From: Prosopocoilus inquinatus
Lineage: Eukaryota > Arthropoda > Insecta > Coleoptera > Lucanidae
Length of the DNA: 64,000 nucleotides
NCBI GenBank assembly: GCA_036172665.1
Contig: JAYKNF010000065.1
Span: 46,938 to 110,937, forward strand
Direction: 5' to 3'
Shown: positions 53,577 through 64,000 of the stretch, piece after piece
Layout: every line of letters starts with the position of its first letter
How positions within the stretch are numbered: the first letter of the stretch is position 1
Notes under the pieces: model-generated
Database searches by the model: none
What the model was told of the DNA's origin: nothing
The model's input: only the letters and a program-made list of their open reading frames with translations
Position numbers and translations under genes: made by a program

Positions 53577-54916
53577 TACAGCAAAGGAACAACGCTAATA
53601 CGTGTTGTTTCGTTTAAAACTATTTCCAGTTCCTGCTGCGTCCAAAAACTTTGTATCTCACATCAGACTTACTGGAGTCCTTCCAAACGTCAAATAACAT
53701 GTTAGATAAGTAAGGATCGTTTAGATACATCACAGGAACAACGCTAATACGTGTTGTTTCGTTCAAAACTATTTCCAGCTTCTGCTGCGTCCGAGAACTT
53801 TGTATCTCACATCAGAGTTACTGGAGCCCATCCAAACGTCAAATAACATGATAGATGAGTAAGGATCGATTAGATACATCACAGGAACAACGCTAATACG
53901 TGTTGTTTCGTTTAAAACTATTTCCAGCACCTGCTGCGTCCAAAAATTTCGTATCTCACATCAGAGTTACTATAGTCCATCGAAACGTCAAATAACATGA
54001 TAGATGAGTAAGGATCGATTAGATACATCACAGGAACAACGCTAATACGTGTTGTTTCGTTCAAAACTATTTCCAGCTTCTGCTGCGTCCAAAAACTTTG
54101 TATCTCTCATCAGAGTTACTGGAGTCCGTCCAAACGTCAAATAACATGATAGATGAGTAAGGATCGATTAGTTACATCACAGGAACAACGCTAATATGTG
54201 TTGTTTCGTTTAAAACTATTTCCAGCTTCTGCTGCGTCCAAAAACTTTGTATCTCACATCAGAGTTACTGGAGTCCATCCAAACGTAAAATAACATGATA
54301 GATGAGTAAGGATCGATTAGATACATCACAGGAACATCGCTAATGCGTGTTGTTTCGTTTAAAACTATTTCCAGATTCTGCCCTTCCGAAAACATCGTAT
54401 CTCAAATCAGAGTTACTTGAGTCCATCGAAACGTCAAATAACATGTTAGATAAGTAAGGATCGATTAGATACAGCAAAGGAACAACGATAATACGTGTTG
54501 TTTCGTTTAAAACTATTTCCAGTTCCTGCTGCGTCCAAAAACTTTGTATCTCACATCAGACTTACTGGAGTCCTTCCAAACGTCAAATAACATGTTAGAT
54601 AAGTAAGGATCGTTTAGATACATCACAGGAACAACGCTAATACGTGTTGTTTCGTTCAAAACTATTTCCAGCTTCTGCTGCGTCCGAGAACTTTGTATCT
54701 CACATTAGAGTTACTGGAGCCCATCCAAACGTCAAATAACATGATAGATGAGTAAGGATCGATTAGATACATCACAGGAACAACGCTAATACGTGTTGTT
54801 TCGTTTAAAACTGTTTCCAGACCCTGCTGCGTCCAAAAATTTCGTATCTCACATCAGAGTTACTATAGTCCATCGAAACGTCAAATAACATGATAGATGA
54901 GTAAGGATCGATTAGA
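53577..54916. repeat. Second copy of the six-monomer HOR
   Basis: The order equals 47021-48361, 6556 bp (44 monomers) upstream, through the CAGCACCTG, TATCTCTCATC and ATATGTG monomers. It differs by single bases and by the scrambled, 148-bp sixth monomer at 54322. The CAGCCCCTG monomer of the other copy reads CAGACCCTG here (54768). Confidence 0.82.
54322..54469. repeat. 148-bp monomer with scrambled core
   Basis: Where others read CAGCTTCTGCTGCGTCCG, this monomer reads CAGATTCTGCCCTTCCG. That is one base short, with several changes within about 12 bp of the otherwise conserved GCTGCGTCC segment. Its partner at 47766 is normal, so the change is private to this copy. An assembly or consensus error is possible. 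Confidence 0.85.
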
Positions 54917-57900
54917 TACATCACAGGAACAACGCTAATGCGTGTTGTTTCGTTTAAAACTATTTCCAGCTTCTGCTGCGTCCGAAAACGTCGTATATCA
55001 CATCAGACTTACTGGAGTCCATTCAAACGTCAAATAACATGATAGATGAGTAAGGATCGATTAGATACATCACAGGAACAACGCTAATGCGTGTTGTTTC
55101 GTTTAAAACTATTTCCAGCTTCTGCTGCGTCCGAAAACGTCGTATATCACATCAGACTTACTGGAGTCCATCCAAACGTCAAATAACATGTTAGATAAGT
55201 AAGGATCGTTTAGATACATCACAGGAACAACACTAATGCGTGTTGTTTCGTTTAAAACTATTTCCAGCTTCTGCTGCGTCCGAAAATTTCGTATCTCACA
55301 TCAGAGATACTAGAGTCCATCCAAACGTCAAATAACATGATAGATGAGTAAGGATCGATTAGATACATCACAGGAACAACGCTAATGCGTGTTGTTTCGT
55401 TTAAAACTATTTCCAGCTTCTGCTGCGTCCGAAAATTTCGTATCTCACATCAGAGATACTGGAGTCCATCCAAACGTCAAATAACATGATAGATGAGTAA
55501 GGATCGATTAGATACAGCAAAGGAACAACGCTAATACGTGTTGTTTCGTTTAAAACTATTTCCAGTTCCTGCTGCGTCCAAATACTTTGTATCTCACATC
55601 AGACTTACTGGAGTCCTTCCAAACGTCAAATAACATGTTAGATAAGTAAGGATCGTTTAGATACATCACAGGAACAACGCTAATACGTGTTGTTTCGTTC
55701 AAAACTATTTCCAGCTTCTGCTGCGTCCGAGAACTTTGTATCTCACATTAGAGTTACTGGAGCCCATCCAAACGTCAAATAACATGATAGATGAGTAAGG
55801 ATCGATTAGATACATCACAGGAACAACGCTAATACGTGTTGTTTCGTTTAAAACTGTTTCCAGCCCCTGCTGCGTCCAAAAATTTCGTATCTCACATCAG
55901 AGTTACTATAGTCCATCGAAACGTCAAATAACATGATAGATGAGTAAGGATCGATTAGATACATCACAGGAACAACGCTAATACGTGTTGTTTCGTTCAA
56001 AACTATTTCCAGCTTCTGCTGCGTCCGAGAACTTTGTATCTCACATCAGAGTTACTGGAGTCCATTCAAACGTCAAATAACATGATAGATGAGTAAGGAT
56101 CGATTAGATACATCACAGGAACAACGCTAATGCGTGTTGTTTCGTTTAAAACTATTTCCAGCTTCTGCTGCGTCCGAAAACGTCGTATATCACATCAGAC
56201 TTACTGGAGTCCATCCAAACGTCAAATAACATGTTAGATAAGTAAGGATCGTTTAGATACATCACAGGAACAACACTAATGCGTGTTGTTTCGTTTAAAA
56301 CTATTTCCAGCTTCTGCTGCGTCCGAAAATTTCGTATCTCACATCAGAGATACTAGAGTCCATCCAAACGTCAAATAACATGATAGATGAGTAAGGATCG
56401 ATTAGATACATCACAGGAACAACGCTAATGCGTGTTGTTTCGTTTAAAACTATTTCCAGCTTCTGCTGCGTCCGAAAATTTCGTATCTCACATCAGAGAT
56501 ACTAGAGTCCATCCAAACGTCAAATAACATGATAGATGAGTAAGGATCGATTAGATACATCACAGGAACAACGCTAATGCGTGTTGTTTCGTTTAAAACT
56601 ATTTCCAGCTTCTGCTGCGTCCGAAAATTTCGTATCTCACATCAGAGATACTGGAGTCCATCCAAACGTCAAATAACATGATAGATGAGTAAGGATCGAT
56701 TAGATACATCACAGGAACAACGCTAATACGTGTTGTTTCGTTTAAAACTATTTCCAGCTCCTGCTGCGTCCGAAAACGTCGTATATCACATCAGACTTAC
56801 TGGAGTCCATCCAAACGTCAAATAACATGTTAGATAAGTAAGGATCGTTTAGATACATCACAGGAACAACACTAATGCGTGTTGTTTCGTTTAAAACTAT
56901 TTCCAGCTTCTGCTGCGTCCGAAAATTTCGTATCTCACATCAGAGATACTAGAGTCCATCCAAACGTCAAATAACATGATAGATCAGTAAGGATCGATTA
57001 GATACATCACAGGAACAACGCTAATGCGTGTTGTTTCGTTTAAAACTATTTCCAGCTTCTGCTGCGTCCGAAAATTTCGTATCTCACATCAGAGATACTG
57101 GAGTCCATCCAAACGTCAAATAACATGATAGATGAGTAAGGATCGATTAGATACAGCAAAGGAACAACGCTAATACGTGTTGTTTCGTTTAAAACTATTT
57201 CCAGTTCCTGCTGCGTCCAAAAACTTTGTATCTCACATCAGACTTACTGGAGTCCTTCCAAACGTCAAATACCATGTTAGATAAGTAAGGATCGTTTAGA
57301 TACATCACAGGAACAACGCTAATACGTGTTGTTTCGTTCAAAACTATTTCCAGCTTCTGCTGCGTCCGAGAACTTTGTATCTCACATTAGAGTTACTGGA
57401 GCCCATCCAAACGTCAAATAACATGATAGATGAGTAAGGATCGATTAGATACATCACAGGAACAACGCTAATACGTGTTGTTTCGTTTAAAACTGTTTCC
57501 AGCCCCTGCTGCGTCCAAAAATTTCGTATCTCATATCAGAGTTACTATAGTCCATCGAAACGTCAAATAACATGATAGATGAGTAAGGATCGATTAGATA
57601 CATCACAGGAACAACGCTAATACGTGTTGTTTCGTTTAAAACTATTTCCAGCTCCTGCTGCGTCCAAAAACTTCGTATCTCACATCAGAGTTACTGGAGT
57701 CCATCGAAACGCCAAATAACATGATAGATGAGTAAGGATCGATTAGATACATCACAGGAAAAACGCTAATACGTGTTGTTTCATTTAAAACTATTTCCAG
57801 CTTCAGTTGCGTCCGAGAACTTCGTATCTCACATCAAAGTTACTGGAGTCCATCGAAACGCCAAATAACATGATAGATGAGTAAGGATCGATTAGATACA

Positions 57901-58194
57901 TCACAGGAACAACGCTAATGCGTGTTGTTTCGTTTAAAACTATTTCCAGCTTCTGCTGCGTCCGAAAACGTCGTATCTCACATCAGAGCTACTGGAGTCC
58001 ATCGAAACGCCAAATAACATGATAGATGAGTAAGGATCGATTAGATACAGCACAGGAACAACGCTAAAACGTGTTGTTTCGTTTAAAACTATTTCCAGCT
58101 CCTGCCGCGTCCAAAAACTTTGTATCTCACAGCAGACTTACTGGAGTCCATCCAAACGTCAAATAACATGTTAGATAAGTAAGGATCGATTAGA
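54917..58194. repeat. 11-monomer HOR variants, 22 units
   Basis: The marker ACAGCAAAGG recurs at 55513 and 57152, 11 monomers (1639 bp) apart, and CAGCCCCTG at 55811 and 57450. The order resembles the 12-mer at 48809 without its CTCCTGCTGCGTCCAAAA monomer and with GATACTAGAG monomers duplicated. From 57599 the types change to ACAGGAAAAACG and AGAGCTACTGG, which belong to the 21-mer that follows. Confidence 0.8.
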
Positions 58195-61100
58195 TACATC
58201 ACAGGAAAAACGCTAATACGTGTTGTTTCATTTAAAACTATTTCCAGCTTCAGTTGCGTCCGAGAACTTCGTATCTCACATCAAAGTTACTGGAGTCCAT
58301 CGAAACGCCAAATAACATGATAGATGAGTAAGGATCGATTAGATACATCACAGGAACAACGCTAATGCGTGTTGTTTCGTTTAAAACTATTTCCAGCTTC
58401 TGCTGCGTCCGAAAACGTCGTATCTCACATCAGAGTTACTGGAGTGCATCGAAACGTCAAATAACATGATAGATAAGTAAGGATCGATTAGATACAGCAC
58501 AGGAACAACGCTAATACGTGTTGTTTCGTTTAAAACTATTTCCAGCTGCTGCTGCGTCCGAAAATTTCGTATCACACATTAGAGTTACTGGAGTCCATCG
58601 AAACGTCAAATAACATAGTAGCTAAGTAAGGATCGATTAGATACATCACAGGAACAACGCTAATACGTGTTGTTTCGTTCAAAACTATTTCCAGCTTCTG
58701 CTGCGTCCAAAAACTTTGTATCTCACATCAGAGTTACTGGAGTCCATCCAAACTTCAAATAACATGATAGATGAGTAAGGATCGATTAGATACATCACAG
58801 GAACAACGCTAATACGTGTTGTTTCGTTTAAAACTATTTCTAGCTCCTGCTGCGTCCAAAAACTTTGTATCTCACATCAGACTTACTGGAGTCCATCCAA
58901 ACGTCAAATAACATGTTAGATAAGTAAGGATCGTTTAGATACATCACAGGAACAACTCTAATACGTGTTGTTTCGTTCAAAACTATTTCCAGCTTCTGCT
59001 GCGTCCGATAACTTTGTATCTCACATCAGAGTTACTGGAGTCCGTCCAAACGGCAAATAACATGATAGATGAGTAAGGATCGATTAGATACATTACAGGA
59101 ACAACGCTAATACGTGTTGTTTCGTTCAAAACTATTTCCAGCTTCTGCTGCTTCCAAAAACTTTGTCTCTCACATCAGAGTTACTGGAGTCCATCCAAAC
59201 GTCAAATAACATGATAGATGAGTAAGGATCGATTAGATACATCACAGGAACAACGCTAATACGTGTTGTTTCGTTTAAAACTATTTCTAGCTCCTGCTGC
59301 GTCCGAAAATTTCGTATCTCACATCAGAGATACTAGAGTCCATCCAAACGTCAAATAACATGATAGATGAGTAAGGATCGATTAGATACATCACAGGAAC
59401 AACGCTAATGCGTGTTGTTTCGTTTAAAACAATTTCCAGCTTCTGCTGCGTCCGAAAATTTCGTATCTCACATCAGAGATACTGGAGTCCATCCAAACGT
59501 CAAATAACATGATAGATGAGTAAGGATCGATTAGATACATCACAGGAACAACGCTAATACGTGTTGTTTCGTTTAAAACTATTTCCAGCTCCTGCTGCGT
59601 CCGAAAACTTCGTATCTCACATCAGAGTTACTAGAGTCCATCGAAACGTCAAATAACATGATAGATGAGTAAGGATCGATTAGATACATCACAGGAACAA
59701 CGCTAATGCGTGTTGTTTCGTTTAAAACTATTTCCAGCTTCTGCTGCGTCCGAAAATTTCGTATCTCACATCAGAGATACTGGAGTCCATCCAAACGTCA
59801 AATAACATGATAGATGAGTAAGGATCGATTAGATACATCACAGGAACAACGCTAATACGTGTTGTTTCGTTTAAAACTATTTCCAGCTCCTGCTGCGTCC
59901 GAAAACGTCGTATATCACATCAGACTTACTGGAGTCCATCCAAACGTCAAATAACATGTTAGATAAGTAAGGATCGTTTAGATACATCACAGGAACAACA
60001 CTAATGCGTGTTGTTTCGTTTAAAACTATTTCCAGCTTCTGCTGCGTCCGAAAATTTCGTATCTCACATCAGAGATACTAGAGTCCATCCAAACGTCAAA
60101 TAACATGATAGATGAGTAAGGATCGATTAGATACATCACAGGAACAACGCTAATGCGTGTTGTTTCGTTTAAAACTATTTCCAGCTTCAGTTGCGTCCGA
60201 GAACTTCGTATCTCACATCAAAGTTACTGGAGTCCATCGAAACGCCAAATAACATGATAGATGAGTAAGGATCGATTAGATACATCACAGGAACAACGCT
60301 AATGCGTGTTGTTTCGTATAAAACTATTTCCAGCTTCTGCTGCGTCCGAAAACGTCGTATCTCACATCAGAGCTACTGGAGTCCATCGAAACGCCAAATA
60401 ACATGATAGATGAGTAAGGATCGATTAGATACAGCACAGGAACAACGCTAATACGTGTTGTTTCGTTTAAAACTATTTCCAGCTCCTGCTGCGTCCAAAA
60501 ACTTTGTATCTCACAGCAGACTTACTGGAGTCCATCCAAACGTCAAATAACATGTTAGATAAGTAAGGATCGATTAGATACATCACAGGAAAAACGCTAA
60601 TACGTGTTGTTTCATTTAAAACTATTTCCAGCTTCAGTTGCGTCCGAGAACTTCGTATCTCACATCAAAGTTACTGGAGTCCATCGAAACGCCAAATAAC
60701 ATGATAGATGAGTAAGGATCGATTAGATACATCACAGGAACAACGCTAATGCGTGTTGTTTCGTTTAAAACTATTTCCAGCTTCTGCTGCGTCCGAAAAC
60801 GTCGTATCTCACATCAGAGCTACTGGAGTCCATCGAAACGCCAAATAACATGATAGATGAGTAAGGATCGATTAGATACATCACAGGAAAAACGCTAATA
60901 CGTGTTGTTTCATTTAAAACTATTTCCAGCTTCAGTTGCGTCCGAGAACTTCGTATCTCACATCAAAGTTACTGGAGTCCATCGAAACGCCAAATAACAT
61001 GATAGATGAGTAAGGATCGATTAGATACATCACAGGAACAACGCTAATGCGTGTTGTTTCGTTTAAAACTATTTCCAGCTTCTGCTGCGTCCGAAAACGT

Positions 61101-61323
61101 CGTATCTCACATCAGAGTTACTGGAGTGCATCGAAACGTCAAATAACATGATAGATAAGTAAGGATCGATTAGATACATCACAGGAACAACGCTAATGCG
61201 TGTTGTTTCGTTTAAAACTATTTCCAGCTTCTGCTGCGTCCGAAAACGTCGTATCTCACATCAGAGCTACTGGAGTCCATCGAAACGCCAAATAACATGA
61301 TAGATGAGTAAGGATCGATTAGA
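58195..61323. repeat. 21-monomer HOR, copy 1 (3129 bp)
   Basis: The monomers are marked in order by ACAGGAAAAACG, GAGTGCATCG, CAGCTGCTGCTG with ATCACACATTAG, AAACTTCAAAT, TTTCTAGCTCC, AACGGCAAAT, TACATTACAGG with CTTCCAAAAAC, TTTCTAGCTCC with GATACTAGAG, and others. They end with alternating ACAGGAAAAACG and AGAGCTACTGG or GAGTGCATCG monomers (60579-61323). A minus-strand open frame of 62 codons at 58387-58575 begins at GTG, created by ATCACACATT, and is repeated exactly one unit later. It reflects the duplication rather than a gene. Confidence 0.9.
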
Positions 61324-64000
61324 TACATCACAGGAAAAACGCTAATACGTGTTGTTTCATTTAAAACTATTTCCAGCTTCAGTTGCGTCCGAGAACTTCG
61401 TATCTCACATCAAAGTTACTGGAGTCCATCGAAACGCCAAATAACATGATAGATGAGTAAGGATCGATTAGATACATCACAGGAACAACGCTAATGCGTG
61501 TTGTTTCGTTTAAAACTATTTCCAGCTTCTGCTGCGTCCGAAAACGTCGTATCTCACATCAGAGTTACTGGAGTGCATCGAAACGTCAAATAACATGATA
61601 GATAAGTAAGGATCGATTAGATACAGCACAGGAACAACGCTAATACGTGTTGTTTCGTTTAAAACTATTTCCAGCTGCTGCTGCGTCCGAAAATTTCGTA
61701 TCACACATTAGAGTTACTGGAGTCCATCGAAACGTCAAATAACATAGTAGCTAAGTAAGGATCGATTAGATACATCACAGGAACAACGCTAATACGTGTT
61801 GTTTCGTTCAAAACTATTTCCAGCTTCTGCTGCGTCCAAAAACTTTGTATCTCACATCAGAGTTACTGGAGTCCATCCAAACTTCAAATAACATGATAGA
61901 TGAGTAAGGATCGATTAGATACATCACAGGAACAACGCTAATACGTGTTGTTTCGTTTAAAACTATTTCTAGCTCCTGCTGCGTCCAAAAACTTTGTATC
62001 TCACATCAGACTTACTGGAGTCCATCCAAACGTCAAATAACATGTTAGATAAGTAAGGATCGTTTAGATACATCACAGGAACAACTCTAATACGTGTTGT
62101 TTCGTTCAAAACTATTTCCAGCTTCTGCTGCGTCCGATAACTTTGTATCTCACATCAGAGTTACTGGAGTCCGTCCAAACGGCAAATAACATGATAGATG
62201 AGTAAGGATCGATTAGATACATTACAGGAACAACGCTAATACGTGTTGTTTCGTTCAAAACTATTTCCAGCTTCTGCTGCTTCCAAAAACTTTGTCTCTC
62301 ACATCAGAGTTACTGGAGTCCATCCAAACGTCAAATAACATGATAGATGAGTAAGGATCGATTAGACACATCACAGGAACAACGCTAATACGTGTTGTTT
62401 CGTTTAAAACTATTTCTAGCTCCTGCTGCGTCCGAAAATTTCGTATCTCACATCAGAGATACTAGAGTCCATCCAAACGTCAAATAACATGATAGATGAG
62501 TAAGGATCGATTAGATACATCACAGGAACAACGCTAATGCGTGTTGTTTCGTTTAAAACTATTTCCAGCTTCTGCTGCGTCCGAAAATTTCGTATCTCAC
62601 ATCAGAGATACTGGAGTCCATCCAAACGTCAAATAACATGATAGATGAGTAAGGATCGATTAGATACATCACAGGAACAACGCTAATACGTGTTGTTTCG
62701 TTTAAAACTATTTCCAGCTCCTGCTGCGTCCGAAAACTTCGTATCTCACATCAGAGTTACTAGAGTCCATCGAAACGTCAAATAACATGATAGATGAGTA
62801 AGGATCGATTAGATACATCACAGGAACAACGCTAATGCGTGTTGTTTCGTTTAAAACTATTTCCAGCTTCTGCTGCGTCCGAAAATTTCGTATCTCACAT
62901 CAGAGATACTGGAGTCCATCCAAACGTCAAATAACATGATAGATGAGTAAGGATCGATTAGATACATCACAGGAACAACGCTAATACGTGTTGTTTCGTT
63001 TAAAACTATTTCCAGCTCCTGCTGCGTCCGAAAACGTCGTATATCACATCAGACTTACTGGAGTCCATCCAAACGTCAAATAACATGTTAGATAAGTAAG
63101 GATCGTTTAGATACATCACAGGAACAACACTAATGCGTGTTGTTTCGTTTAAAACTATTTCCAGCTTCTGCTGCGTCCGAAAATTTCGTATCTCACATCA
63201 GAGATACTAGAGTCCATCCAAACGTCAAATAACATGATAGATGAGTAAGGATCGATTAGATACATCACAGGAACAACGCTAATGCGTGTTGTTTCGTTTA
63301 AAACTATTTCCAGCTTCAGTTGCGTCCGAGAACTTCGTATCTCACATCAAAGTTACTGGAGTCCATCGAAACGCCAAATAACATGATAGATGAGTAAGGA
63401 TCGATTAGATACATCACAGGAACAACGCTAATGCGTGTTGTTTCGTTTAAAACTATTTCCAGCTTCTGCTGCGTCCGAAAACGTCGTATCTCACATCAGA
63501 GCTACTGGAGTCCATCGAAACGCCAAATAACATGATAGATGAGTAAGGATCGATTAGATACAGCACAGGAACAACGCTAATACGTGTTGTTTCGTTTAAA
63601 ACTATTTCCAGCTCCTGCTGCGTCCAAAAACTTTGTATCTCACAGCAGACTTACTGGAGTCCATCCAAACGTCAAATAACATGTTAGATAAGTAAGGATC
63701 GATTAGATACATCACAGGAAAAACGCTAATACGTGTTGTTTCATTTAAAACTATTTCCAGCTTCAGTTGCGTCCGAGAACTTCGTATCTCACATCAAAGT
63801 TACTGGAGTCCATCGAAACGCCAAATAACATGATAGATGAGTAAGGATCGATTAGATACATCACAGGAACAACGCTAATGCGTGTTGTTTCGTTTAAAAC
63901 TATTTCCAGCTTCTGCTGCGTCCGAAAACGTCGTATCTCACATCAGAGCTACTGGAGTCCATCGAAACGCCAAATAACATGATAGATGAGTAAGGATCGA
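61324..64000. repeat. 21-monomer HOR, copy 2, cut by window end
   Basis: This copy follows copy 1 head to tail and can be compared over 2677 bp. By eye only three bases differ: 62367 (C for T in TACATCAC), the ACAATTT of copy 1 near 59430 against ACTATTT, and CGTATAAAAC of copy 1 near 60317 against CGTTTAAAAC. The last monomer starts at 63857 and lacks five bases at the window edge. Confidence 0.9.

Larger units (their letters stand above)
1..64000. repeat. 149-bp satellite array filling the window
   Basis: Every stretch of the window belongs to one tandem repeat of 149 bp. The landmark TACATCACAGG (or a one-base variant) recurs at 1, 150, 299, 448 and so on. The phase holds to 6706 without a net indel, and after that changes only at four 53-bp deletions and two 1-bp deletions. 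All monomers point the same way. Monomers differ at recurring diagnostic sites, for example AATGCG or AATACG near position 24, TCGTTT, TCATTT, TCGTTG or TCGTTC near 35-40, CTTCTGCTG or CTTCAGCTG near 53-61, and ATGATAG or ATGTTAG near 123. A typical monomer has about 40% G+C. No gene, RNA gene, mobile element or unique spacer interrupts it. Satellites of this kind usually form centromeric or pericentromeric heterochromatin; that role is inferred from structure only. I do not recognise the family. Confidence 0.98.

Noticed and set aside
58387..58575. 62-codon minus-strand open frame
   Set aside because: It starts at GTG, arises from a single variant (ATCACACATT) in one satellite monomer, and lies wholly in the repeat. 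It has no recognisable motif, and the 149-bp period breaks any frame each unit.
61516..61704. Identical second 62-codon open frame
   Set aside because: It is the same satellite segment copied 3129 bp away in the 21-mer. Identity comes from the duplication, not from selection on a protein.
1..64000. CRISPR array
   Set aside because: Repeats and spacers would alternate, with unique spacers. Here the whole 149 bp is conserved and there is no unique sequence or cas gene.

Overview
The whole window is one uninterrupted tandem satellite-DNA array. The repeat unit is 149 bp, always in the same orientation. Counting from the landmark TACATCACAGG, it holds 426 full-phase monomers (two of them 148 bp), four monomers shortened to 96 bp by one and the same 53-bp deletion, and a final partial monomer from 63857. 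I see no gene, RNA gene, transposon, simple-sequence tract or unique spacer. Because 149 is not a multiple of 3, any reading frame rotates every monomer and soon meets a stop, so the array has no coding potential.

An array of this size, with tens of diverged monomer types arranged in higher-order repeats (HORs), points to a eukaryotic chromosome, most likely centromeric or pericentromeric heterochromatin. That placement is inference. I do not recognise the satellite and cannot name the species. A typical monomer is about 40% G+C with 8 CpG sites, more than its base composition predicts (about 5.8). This argues against a genome with heavy CpG methylation decay, such as a vertebrate, and fits many invertebrates or fungi better.

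Layout: (1) About 1-46.96 kb is a mosaic of a recurring set of some 14 monomer types (here called A to N) plus extra types. It includes four copies of a 16- to 17-monomer block (1-2533, 20999-23531, 32025-34557, 34856-37239), three copies of a roughly 21-monomer block (2534-5662, 9431-12558, 37240-40219), and a 14-monomer block (6951-9132, 13251-15336). (2) At 46958-46968 the array switches to a second neighbourhood (about 47-58.2 kb). It is built on another monomer set with 6-, 11- and 12-monomer HORs; two 12-mers lie head to tail at 48809-52384. A short return of the first set occurs at 52385-53129. (3) From 58195 a 21-monomer HOR of 3129 bp is tandemly repeated; the second copy runs off the end and differs from the first at only three positions seen by eye.

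The parts do not work together as genes. They record repeated unequal exchange and segmental amplification: in-register hybrid monomers, whole-monomer gains and losses, a traceable 53-bp deletion, and an inherited 4-bp inversion inside a hairpin loop. The previously undescribed element here would be the satellite family and its HOR architecture, not a protein system.
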